A DNA stretch of 7,156 nt from an uncultured Lachnospiraceae bacterium (lineage in GTDB: Bacteria > Bacillota_A > Clostridia > Lachnospirales > Lachnospiraceae), in assembly GCA_910585855.1 (NCBI GenBank), contig CAJUGZ010000229.1, positions 1 through 7,156 on the forward strand, given 5' to 3'. The notes under the pieces were generated by a model. That model had not been told where the DNA came from. It saw only the letters and a program-made list of their open reading frames with translations, and did no database searches. Of this stretch, positions 1-6,424 are shown piece by piece (the first letter of the stretch is position 1; each line of letters begins with the position of its first letter). Made by a program: the position numbers and the translations under genes.

Positions 1-30
1 TGCATATCCTGCTTCTATGCAGGGTATGCA
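1..30. repeat. Hairpin-forming inverted repeat at left edge
   Basis: Arms TGCATATCCTGC (1-12) and GCAGGGTATGCA (19-30) pair over 12 positions, with one G:T, around a 6-base loop. On the plus strand an A-run and then GGGG follow the hairpin, so it is not a plus-strand intrinsic terminator. On the minus strand the required T-run would lie outside the window. It could be a minus-strand terminator for the reductase operon or the edge of a repeat. The string TCTATGCAGGGT (14-25) also occurs inside the structured repeat at 4883-4894, a 12-base match that may be chance. Confidence 0.5.
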
Positions 31-268
31 AAAAAAGGGGCGTGCTTAGCCCGGAAAATAGGGAAGAGGATGTTTTATGGTTAGTAAAATCCTTCCTTAC
101 ACCCGGTTCGTTTCGGCTGTCATGAGGGCGAATTGCGCCCCGGTTCGTCTGGTTGGATGAACCAAAATCAGAAGCCCTAGACTTTCTTACCGTTTGGAGC
201 GGAGCAGGCAAAGGACAGGAGCAAACCGCCTCTTGCGTCCGGTGAAAGCCAATTACTTTTTTCTATAT
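31..268. other. Non-coding GC-rich block downstream of the reductase operon
   Basis: No convincing reading frame with a ribosome binding site is visible on either strand. By eye the block is richer in G+C than the intergenic DNA elsewhere in the window. It holds a compact hairpin GGGCG-AATTG-CGCCC (126-140), a 10-base direct repeat CCCGGTTCGT (102-111 and 139-148), and GGTTC/GAACC arms nearby (142-146 and 158-162). This could be a structured RNA, a decayed repeat or the 3' end of another element. No clear intrinsic terminator for the upstream minus-strand gene is visible in it. Confidence 0.4.
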
Positions 269-2290
269 CTAAATTTCATTTGCTGCCTGATATCCGCTTC
301 GAATCGCTTCTGAAATACCAGCCGTTTTTTCTCCGGCACAATCCCCCGCAAACCGAATCGGAATAGTAATACCATCTGTATCAAATAAAACTTTCCGTGA
401 TCCCACCGCCATTACCACATAATCACAAGGAATCAAAACAGTTTCTTTTGTATTTCTGTCAACGGCTTCTACTCCGTCCTCTGTGATAGCCGTAACCTGT
501 GTATTGACATATTGTTTTACCTGATGTGCCTTAAAATCTTCCAAAATAATCGGAAGAATGGTAGACGACTCTTCACCGGCTATTTTATCTAACATTTCTA
601 TAATAGAAACCTGACATCCCTGTTCTAAAAGATATTCTGCCGTTTCTGTTCCAACCAAGCCGCCGCCGATTACCGCACATCTGCCGGATACCGCTGTCTT
701 TTTGGCAAGTATATCCCATGCGGAAACTACATTTTTTGCATCCGATCCAGATACAGGCAATATTACATTTTCTGCTCCTACCGCAACAATCAAAGCATCT
801 GCCTGATTTATCGTCTGTTTTTCACAGGTTTGCCCTAAACAAATGGTTACGCCAAGCATAGGAAGAATTTTTTCATAGTATTCGACTGCACGCAAAATCT
901 CTGATTTTCTAGGAGGTACAGCCGCCAATAAAATCTGCCCGCCCATCTTTTCTGCCGTATCATAGACAGTTACCCGATAGCCACGTTTTGCAACTACTCG
1001 TGCTGCTTCTAATCCGGCAATTCCTGCACCGATTACTATTACATTTTTCTCTCCTTCTCCCGGCTTAATATAAATAGTATCTTCATCTCCATTTTCGGCG
1101 TTTAAAATACAAGAGATATAACGGCGGTTTTGAATAGCATCCACACAGCCTTTATTACAGTTTAAACAGGTACGAATCGGTTCTCTCTGTTCTACTTTTT
1201 TTGCAATATCTGGATCGGTTAAAAGAGAACGTCCATATCCAATCATATCTGCCTGTCCCTTTTTCAAAATCTCTTCTCCCGCTTCCACTGTAATCACACG
1301 TCCCACCGTTGCGATCGGAATGGAAACTAAACCTTTTATTTCTTCGGCAATCGGAAGTGTCCAATTATATGGCATTGTCCCCATCGGCGGAATGGTATCT
1401 CCCATATTTCCGGTATGATTTGCCTGTGCTACCTGAATCATATCCACACCGGCTTCTTCTAATAAAACGGCAAATTTTTTTGCTTCTTCCGGCAAAAGCC
1501 CACCTTTTCCACGCAGTGTTTTATCTGGGTTTGTCATAATAACAGGAAGTTTATATTCTAAAATCAGATTTGGTGCAGCCTCTTTTATCGCTGCTACTAC
1601 TTCTAGTGCATAGCGAACCCGATTTTCAAAAGAGCCTCCATAGATATCTTCCCGATGATTCAAAAGAGAAGAACACAGCGAACCTAACAGACGATCTCCA
1701 TGCACCTCTATTGCATCTGCTTTAGCAGTTTCGGCACGTTTTGCACAGGCAGCGATTGCTGTTTTAATCTCTGTCAGTTGATCGATCGTCGCCTCTGTAA
1801 CAAAATGCAGCATATCATGACGCAGCTTTTTATATGCTTCTCCTCGAATCTGATTTGACTCCGCCATCTTCGCCTGAAACAGTTCCATATCTCCGGCTGC
1901 CTTTGCTGCTTCCGCTGCCTTGGAAGCCATCATTGATCCTACAATCATTTTTCCTACGCCGGGCACATCGTACTCTGGATGAAAAATCTGCAGTGCCAGC
2001 TTACAGTCATATTCATGCAGTGCCTCTGCTAAACGCTGAAAAGAAGGAATCTGGCTGTCATCGCAAAGTTTCGGAGTAGGAGAGGCTGTATTGACCGGAG
2101 CGACATCCCCAATTACAATATAAGAAACCCCGCCTTTTGCCAAACGTTTATAAAAATGAAAACTTCTCTCTCCAATCGAACCGTCCCGCTCTTCATATCC
2201 GGTGGTAAGAGGCGGAAACATAATTCGATTTTTTAATACTTGATTTTTTACTTTTAATGGCTGCAATAAAAGAGATTTTTCTTGACTCAT
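269..2290 (-). CDS. bilR: Long-form OYE-family FMN/4Fe-4S/FAD reductase, candidate bilirubin reductase BilR
   Basis: The 673-residue protein has the domain order of 2,4-dienoyl-CoA reductase (FadH). An FMN-binding TIM barrel spans about 1-365, with NRIMFPPL at 21-28 and the FMN-phosphate segments ATVGR 327-331 and GYGR 351-354. Next come cluster cysteines C375, C378, C382 and C394 (C-x2-C-x3-C-x11-C). Two Rossmann motifs follow, GAGIAG 421-426 (FAD) and GGGLVG 542-547 (NAD(P)H), and a C-terminal GD at 649-650. The active-site motif that is HAAH in most relatives reads HGDR here (H197, D199, R200). The FadH catalytic tyrosine is also missing. An Asp-Arg pair in this column is the signature described for gut BilR, which reduces bilirubin to urobilinogen. 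About 30 residues, Ala/Lys/Glu-rich, are inserted around 115-160. No signal peptide or membrane segment is seen, so it is probably cytosolic. AAAGGA lies 10 bases before the ATG. The family call is firm; the bilirubin substrate is inference and could instead be another conjugated compound. Confidence 0.62.
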   Translation of the reverse strand: MSQEKSLLLQPLKVKNQVLKNRIMFPPLTTGYEERDGSIGERSFHFYKRLAKGGVSYIVIGDVAPVNTASPTPKLCDDSQIPSFQRLAEALHEYDCKLALQIFHPEYDVPGVGKMIVGSMMASKAAEAAKAAGDMELFQAKMAESNQIRGEAYKKLRHDMLHFVTEATIDQLTEIKTAIAACAKRAETAKADAIEVHGDRLLGSLCSSLLNHREDIYGGSFENRVRYALEVVAAIKEAAPNLILEYKLPVIMTNPDKTLRGKGGLLPEEAKKFAVLLEEAGVDMIQVAQANHTGNMGDTIPPMGTMPYNWTLPIAEEIKGLVSIPIATVGRVITVEAGEEILKKGQADMIGYGRSLLTDPDIAKKVEQREPIRTCLNCNKGCVDAIQNRRYISCILNAENGDEDTIYIKPGEGEKNVIVIGAGIAGLEAARVVAKRGYRVTVYDTAEKMGGQILLAAVPPRKSEILRAVEYYEKILPMLGVTICLGQTCEKQTINQADALIVAVGAENVILPVSGSDAKNVVSAWDILAKKTAVSGRCAVIGGGLVGTETAEYLLEQGCQVSIIEMLDKIAGEESSTILPIILEDFKAHQVKQYVNTQVTAITEDGVEAVDRNTKETVLIPCDYVVMAVGSRKVLFDTDGITIPIRFAGDCAGEKTAGISEAIRSGYQAANEI

Positions 2291-2420
2291 ATATTTTTCA
2301 TCCTTTCTTATTTTTAATTTTTAGGCTTTTTTAAGCTTTTATTTTTATGTTTTTTATTCTTATTTTTAATTCTTGATTTCTTATTTATCTAATCAGCAGA
2401 CACTGTTTTTTATCTGGCTG

Positions 2421-4367
2421 TTAGATCTCTTTTGCTGCTAAATATCCAGCTGTTACTGCATCTTTTATATTTCCAACTTTTTTTGCATCTCCGATTATTT
2501 GATAACAAACATTACATTCTTTTAACAATGACTCAATTTGAGAATCGGATTGATATCCCAAAGCAAATACCAAGGTATCGGCATCAGAGATACAACATTC
2601 TTTCCCATCCTTTTGATAATAAATATGATCTGAATCGACTCTTTCTACCTTTGCCTTACAAATCAACTCGACACCTTTTTTCTGCATCCGCTGTACTAAA
2701 AGGCTTCTGCCTGGTCCAGACTCCTGCAGCATTACACCGTCTGCCATTTCTAAAACAATAATCTCCCGATTTCTAAGGAACTTATCATTTACCAAAGGAG
2801 CTAAATAATCCGCTGTTTCACATCCAACCGATCCGCCTCCTACTACTACAACCTTTCTTCCCGGAAATGCTTTTCCTGCTAAAATATCATCTGCTGTCAT
2901 CCACTGCTTAAATTTCGTTAATTCTGGTATTGCAATAGAAGAAGCCCCTGTACCTGCAATTACCTGATAATCAGAAAATTCCTGCATAAGCAACTCTTTT
3001 GTCACCGTACAATTCAGCCGCACTTCCACTCCTGCCTGCTCCAATTTATAAGCCATATATTGAATAACCCGAACCAAATCCTGCTTTGCAATCGGTACAG
3101 ATGCCAGACGCATCAGCCCGCCAAGGGAATCTTCTTTTTCACAGAGTACCACATGATGTCCTCTTTTTTTGGCTGCAAATGCTGCTTCCATTCCGGCAGG
3201 TCCGCCGCCGATTACCAAAATCTTTTTCTTTTCCTCAGCTTCTTTTATTGTATCCTCATTTTCTAATTCTAAAGAAGGATTAACCGTACAAGCAATACGT
3301 TTTCCAAACATAATTCCATTCAGACAGCGCAGACAGCCGATACATGGACGAATTTCTCTCTCCCGCCCGCTTTGTGCTTTGGAAACAAATTCTGGATCGC
3401 ATAGATTTGCCCGTCCCATCATACAAATATCGGTCTTTTGATTTGCAATCAGCTCTTCAGCAAGCCACGGCTCGGTAATTCTTCCTACTGTCGCTACAGG
3501 AATGGAAATATGCTGCTTTATCTCTTGTGACAATTTTACATGAGAACCCATTGGTGTGCCGGGTGCTGGAATGGAACTGCCCCTCATAATCGTTGTTCCG
3601 CCTGATATATGAATAAAATCCACTCCTGCTTTTTCTAACTGTTTTGCAACATAAATGCCGTCGTTTAAATTCTGTCCGCCATCGGTATACTCATCTCCCG
3701 ATATCCGTACATCAATAATAAAATCATCTCCGCAGGTCTTTCGCACTTCTGCAATTACCTCCAAGGTCAGACGCAGACGCCCATTTAGATCGCCGCCATA
3801 TTCATCCGTTCTTTTATTATACAGCGGAGATAAAAAACCGCCTAACAACCCATGTGCATGTGCTGCATGGATCTCTACTCCATCTCCTCCTGCCTGTTTT
3901 ACCCGATTTGCCGCCTCTCCAAACTGACGAATAATCACCTTTAATTCTTCCTTTGTAACTGGTCTGGGAGCTTCTTTGGCATAATAAGGTCCGACATGAG
4001 AAGGTGCAATCAGACGAGGTGTACCGGGTATCGGAAATGCCATATAAGCTGGATGAAAAAGCTGCGGCATAATCTTTGCTCCATATTGGTGTACCGCATC
4101 CGTCAATTTTTTCCACCCCGGAATATAAGAATCGTCACAAATTGACATATCCCCCGGCAGATAAATATAAGTTGGCTCTACTGTAGTAACTTCTGTTACA
4201 ATCAGCCCGACACCGCCCTTTGCTCTTGCAGAATAATGTGCTACTAACTCATCTGTTACATAGCCCTTTTTCGCCAAATTAGTCGATATCGGCGGCATAA
4301 AAACACGATTCTTTACCGTAGTCTGTCCAATGGAAATTGGCGAAAATAAATGTGGATATGAATTCAT
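2421..4367 (-). CDS. OYE / 2,4-dienoyl-CoA reductase-type FMN/4Fe-4S/FAD oxidoreductase
   Basis: The 648-residue protein has the same architecture as its downstream neighbour. The FMN TIM barrel covers about 1-335, with NRVFMPPIS 20-28, HAAH 167-170, TDEYGG 187-192, VATVGR 291-296 and MGR 317-319. Cluster cysteines are C342, C345, C348 and C360. The Rossmann motifs are GGGPAG 387-392 (FAD) and GGGSVG 510-515 (NAD(P)H), with GD at 626-627. The family passes hydride from NAD(P)H through FAD and the iron-sulfur cluster to FMN, and then to an activated C=C bond. The substrate cannot be read from sequence. BaiCD/BaiH-type bile acid reductases and enoate reductases share this build, but close identity to them is not evident. 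After HAAH the text runs AHGLL, one residue longer than usual and without the FadH catalytic tyrosine. It is the first gene of the probable operon; the next starts 130 bp downstream with no terminator between. AAGGAAGGGAAG precedes the ATG and fixes the start. Confidence 0.88.
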   Translation of the reverse strand: MNSYPHLFSPISIGQTTVKNRVFMPPISTNLAKKGYVTDELVAHYSARAKGGVGLIVTEVTTVEPTYIYLPGDMSICDDSYIPGWKKLTDAVHQYGAKIMPQLFHPAYMAFPIPGTPRLIAPSHVGPYYAKEAPRPVTKEELKVIIRQFGEAANRVKQAGGDGVEIHAAHAHGLLGGFLSPLYNKRTDEYGGDLNGRLRLTLEVIAEVRKTCGDDFIIDVRISGDEYTDGGQNLNDGIYVAKQLEKAGVDFIHISGGTTIMRGSSIPAPGTPMGSHVKLSQEIKQHISIPVATVGRITEPWLAEELIANQKTDICMMGRANLCDPEFVSKAQSGREREIRPCIGCLRCLNGIMFGKRIACTVNPSLELENEDTIKEAEEKKKILVIGGGPAGMEAAFAAKKRGHHVVLCEKEDSLGGLMRLASVPIAKQDLVRVIQYMAYKLEQAGVEVRLNCTVTKELLMQEFSDYQVIAGTGASSIAIPELTKFKQWMTADDILAGKAFPGRKVVVVGGGSVGCETADYLAPLVNDKFLRNREIIVLEMADGVMLQESGPGRSLLVQRMQKKGVELICKAKVERVDSDHIYYQKDGKECCISDADTLVFALGYQSDSQIESLLKECNVCYQIIGDAKKVGNIKDAVTAGYLAAKEI

Positions 4368-4621
4368 CGTTACTTCCCTTCCTTTCTTGCCTTTCTTTTT
4401 TACTCTATTCTGTTTTTTCGGCTGTATCTTCCTTATTTTCTGTTATTTTTTTCTTATTTCCCCTATTTTAACATACTTTTAAAATAGAATCGTCCATAGT
4501 AAGAGATAATAACCGTTATATTTTGTCCTAATTTGTTGAATATAGATAGAATTTTACAAAAAACAAGACAAAAAAGAACTGCTTATAGAAAAAGAAATTT
4601 GAGATTTTTTCGGAAGGGGAC
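4368..4621 (-). other. Leader and promoter region of the reductase operon
   Basis: This AT-rich stretch separates structured repeat copy A from the first reductase start codon and holds no reading frame of note. It carries the candidate promoter and dyad listed separately, then a leader of about 90 bases that is rich in A and G on the minus strand and ends in the ribosome binding site. A short imperfect palindrome, ATAAC-C-GTTAT (4509-4519), lies further upstream, in a position where an AraC-type activator could bind. That is only a positional argument. Confidence 0.4.
4463..4487 (-). promoter_or_regulatory. Candidate operon promoter overlapped by a perfect 9-7-9 dyad operator
   Basis: CTATTTTAA (4463-4471) and TTAAAATAG (4479-4487) are perfect inverted repeats around a 7-base spacer. 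On the minus strand the distal half overlaps an extended -10-like TGTTAAAAT (4465-4473). No good -35 lies at the right distance, which fits a promoter that needs an activator. The dyad sits about 95 bases before the first reductase start codon. The symmetry is certain. Its role as an operator is inference; an AT-rich dyad could also arise by chance. Confidence 0.4.
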
Positions 4622-4774
4622 GCCAAAATCCAAAGGAAGGTCTGCTCCGGGCCCGCTCTCGCTTAGCATTTCCTCGTAGCGGACACATAAGGCGCTAAAA
4701 TACAGCGCCTAAATGCCGACGGGAAATGATGACCCTGTGCAGACCTTCCTTTGGATTTTGGCTGTGTATTCCAG
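4613..4774 (+). repeat. Structured 162-bp repeat, copy A
   Basis: The unit begins GAAGGGGACGC and ends TGTGTATTCCAG. Between these lies a perfect 24-bp inverted repeat (4622-4645 with 4739-4762) enclosing a 93-base core. The core folds further, with CATTTCC pairing to GGAAATG. An apical hairpin, AGGCGCT / AGCGCCT (7 bp, 7-base loop), falls at about 4690-4710. The same unit occurs inverted at 4852-5013. The core is nearly unchanged between copies (about ten substitutions and one indel by eye), while the terminal stem differs at 7 of 24 pairs and every difference is matched on the other arm. No protein is encoded. It may be a structured RNA, a miniature transposable element or a terminator-like repeat. 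Confidence 0.85.
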
Positions 4775-4851
4775 ATCGAAAAAATTGTATTGACATCCAC
4801 TAAACTGAAATAATAAATGCTTCATCATAATATCAATAAATCTTCTTCTGG
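4775..4851. other. AT-rich spacer between the two repeat copies
   Basis: These 77 bases separate the facing 3' ends of the two inverted repeat copies. CGAAAAAAT (4777-4785) is the reverse complement of ATTTTTTCG (4604-4612) on the far side of copy A, so the symmetry around copy A extends slightly past the conserved unit. I see no gene, promoter or other site here. Confidence 0.5.
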
Positions 4852-5013
4852 CTGGTAAACATAGCTGAAAGCGGAAGGAAGGTCTATGCAGGGTCATCAT
4901 TTCCCGTCAGCACTTAGACGCTGTACTTTAGCGTCTTAGTGTCCGCTACGAGGAAATGCTAAGCGCAAGCGGGTCCGGAATAGACCTTCCTTCCGCTTTC
5001 AGCGTCCCCCTTC
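4852..5013 (-). repeat. Structured 162-bp repeat, copy B (inverted)
   Basis: This is the second copy, in the opposite orientation to copy A and of the same length. The terminal 24-bp arms (4864-4887 and 4980-5003) are perfectly complementary to each other. The apical hairpin reads AGACGCT / AGCGTCT in the copy A orientation, one compensated base pair away from copy A. Its conserved outer end, GAAGGGGGACGC read on the minus strand, runs into the 3' end of the AraC-type gene. It supplies that gene's stop codon (4999-5001) and last few codons. Confidence 0.85.
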
Positions 5014-6081
5014 TTCAAAAATATGAATCAGCATTGTTCCATCTGGCTCTGTTTCGATCTGAACCTTCCTGCCTTTGGAAGAAATTTTACACAAAATCTC
5101 TTGATCTTTTTTCCATATACTAAGATTTTTTTCTTCATATAATGACACCTGTGATTCTTCTACTAAATGCCATAATAATTCTTTTTGTTCTTCATCCAAT
5201 GTCATTTTTTGATCTTTTTGATCTTTATCATATTTTAAATTCTGCTGAAACCGTTTTCGATATGTGCTTGGCAAAATTCCATATAACTCCTTAAATGCAG
5301 TTGTATATGCCTTTGAATTTGGCATACCACAGTCTGCCGCAATTTGTTCAATACTGTTTCTTCCTTCTAACAGTGTTTCCAAAGAAGCCCTGACTCTAAC
5401 ATAAGCCAAATATTTTACAAATGGAATCCCTGTATAGCGTTTCAATAATTTCGAAGTATAAGATAAACTAAAAGAAAGCTGTGCTGCCACATCTGCCAAA
5501 GAAAGTTCTTCATTATAATGTAAATCAATATAGCGCATTGCCTTCATATAATTTTCATGATAATCTGAATGAAGCGGCAGTTCTTCTACTGAAAACTCCT
5601 GCTGTGAAGAAGCAATAAAAACCAATTCCATCATAATTGAATTCATTTGATATAAATGGTTCTTTCCTTCTATCAGCATCAAAAGCAATTCCCCTATTTT
5701 CTTTTTTAGCTGTATATAAAAATCTCTGTTTTTTTCTTCCGAACATACTACCGTTCGAAATACTTTTTTCCTGTCACCTGCCATTGCATCTGTCATACGG
5801 GCAAAATCTATATGAATAGTGAGAATAATGCCTTCCTTTTCCGTTCCCTGCTTTTTACAAAGCATATGAATATCATCCGGTGCAATTACTACCATTTCCC
5901 TTTCCTTTAAAGAACAGGAAAAATCCGCTGTAACTGCTTCATACTCCCCTTTTAACACATAAGACAATTCCAAACTGCTCTGCCTTGAAAATACGCTTCT
6001 AGAAAATCCATTAATACTTAAACTTAAAGGATAGCCAAATTTCTGACCGGAAAAGTCATAATAATAATTCATATTCTGCAT
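4999..6081 (-). CDS. AraC-family transcriptional regulator
   Basis: The protein has 360 residues. Residues about 15-110 resemble the cupin-like sensing domain of AraC regulators (LELSYVLKGEYE at 37-48, VVIAPDDIHML at 64-74). Residues about 177-278 form the double helix-turn-helix DNA-binding domain. Helix-turn-helix 1 is SLADVAAQLSFSLSYTSKLL (194-213). Helix-turn-helix 2 lies around 243-265, followed by the family-typical F-x2-x-x-G-x3-P-x2-YR (FKELYGILPSTYR, 263-275). A tail of about 80 residues follows the domain (280-360). Most family members stop near the end of the DNA-binding domain, so the tail is unusual. GGAG lies 10 bases before the ATG at 6081; M4 is a less likely start. The gene lies upstream of, and on the same strand as, the two reductase genes, with two structured repeats between, so it probably activates them. 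The effector is unknown. The family call is firm; the regulatory target is inference. Confidence 0.9.
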   Translation of the reverse strand: MQNMNYYYDFSGQKFGYPLSLSINGFSRSVFSRQSSLELSYVLKGEYEAVTADFSCSLKEREMVVIAPDDIHMLCKKQGTEKEGIILTIHIDFARMTDAMAGDRKKVFRTVVCSEEKNRDFYIQLKKKIGELLLMLIEGKNHLYQMNSIMMELVFIASSQQEFSVEELPLHSDYHENYMKAMRYIDLHYNEELSLADVAAQLSFSLSYTSKLLKRYTGIPFVKYLAYVRVRASLETLLEGRNSIEQIAADCGMPNSKAYTTAFKELYGILPSTYRKRFQQNLKYDKDQKDQKMTLDEEQKELLWHLVEESQVSLYEEKNLSIWKKDQEILCKISSKGRKVQIETEPDGTMLIHIFEEGGR

Positions 6082-6123
6082 GATTCTTTTACTCCAATTC
6101 TTAACGTGACCGTCTTACCTTCC

Positions 6124-6219
6124 TCAACAAAATAAATACATGCAAGGTTTTAGCTCTGTCTTCCATTTAGAAGGAATAGAAATGTCAATTTGTACCTTGT
6201 CACTTTTTGGTCTTGCCAT
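6124..6219 (-). pseudogene. Truncated small gene, N-terminal piece of a ribbon-helix-helix-like protein
   Basis: An AAAGGAG box 7 bases before an ATG starts a 31-codon frame beginning MARPKSDKVQIDISIPSKW. That start, a basic turn followed by an alternating strand-like segment, looks like the front of a small ribbon-helix-helix or accessory protein of mobile elements. The frame then ends early in PCMYLFC, so the rest of the gene appears lost. Its start overlaps the end of the preceding frame by 20 bases, a layout typical of translationally coupled genes. It lies 42 bp upstream of the AraC-type gene, with no terminator between. Function unknown; the family suggestion is weak. Confidence 0.4.
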
Positions 6220-6394
6220 TCGATTTCTCCTTTAATAGTTGTAATCCGATACGTTCCAATTCTTTCGCTCATAGCAGCGATTTACATTCTTCTATTGTCG
6301 GAGTTATTATTTTACTCCAACTTCCATAATTTTGATGTGGCTGTACATAAGCTGCATCTTCCTCGGTTAAAATGCAATCCCATTCCCCTATTAC
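6200..6394 (-). pseudogene. Remnant of a small gene with an internal stop codon
   Basis: The open frame reads ILTEEDAAYVQPHQNYGSWS, then KIITPTIEECKSLL, then an in-frame TGA (6269-6271). It continues in the same frame as AKELERIGLQLLKEK and ends at a TGA at 6200-6202. The composition on both sides of the stop looks like real protein. The distal end overlaps the ATG of the next small gene. No start codon is visible before the frame closes upstream at 6395-6397, so the 5' end is missing too. The product is not recognised. Position and decay suggest a gene from a mobile element. Confidence 0.45.
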
Positions 6395-6424
6395 TCATCC
6401 ATGTTTCACAAAGCCTTTGTTGAT

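Noticed and set aside
1155..1364. Short minus-strand frame inside the first reductase gene
   Set aside because: It lies wholly inside the long coding frame in another phase and has no domain-like composition or ribosome binding site.
2291..2420. Terminator or separate promoter between the two reductases
   Set aside because: The gap is AT-rich, but no GC stem followed by a T-run and no paired -35/-10 boxes could be found.
3817..4116. 99-codon minus-strand frame inside the second reductase gene
   Set aside because: It overlaps the conserved barrel of the real reductase in a different phase; its cysteine- and serine-rich text is a shadow.
2421..4367. Bile acid reductase BaiCD or BaiH
   Set aside because: The domain order fits, but remembered BaiCD and BaiH sequences differ throughout, and no other bai gene is present.
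4509..4519. Palindrome ATAAC-C-GTTAT as the AraC operator
   Set aside because: It is only 11 bases long and AT-rich, and AraC proteins usually bind direct repeats; mentioned in the leader entry but not called as a site.
4709..4900. 63-codon minus-strand frame across the repeats
   Set aside because: It spans the two structured repeats and their spacer, lacks a ribosome binding site, and its termini fall in repeat stems.
4613..5013. CRISPR array or retron msr/msd
   Set aside because: There are only two inverted copies, no regularly spaced short repeats, no cas gene and no reverse transcriptase in the window.
6190..6423. 77-codon plus-strand frame
   Set aside because: It is antisense to the decayed minus-strand frames, which have better ribosome binding sites and protein-like composition.
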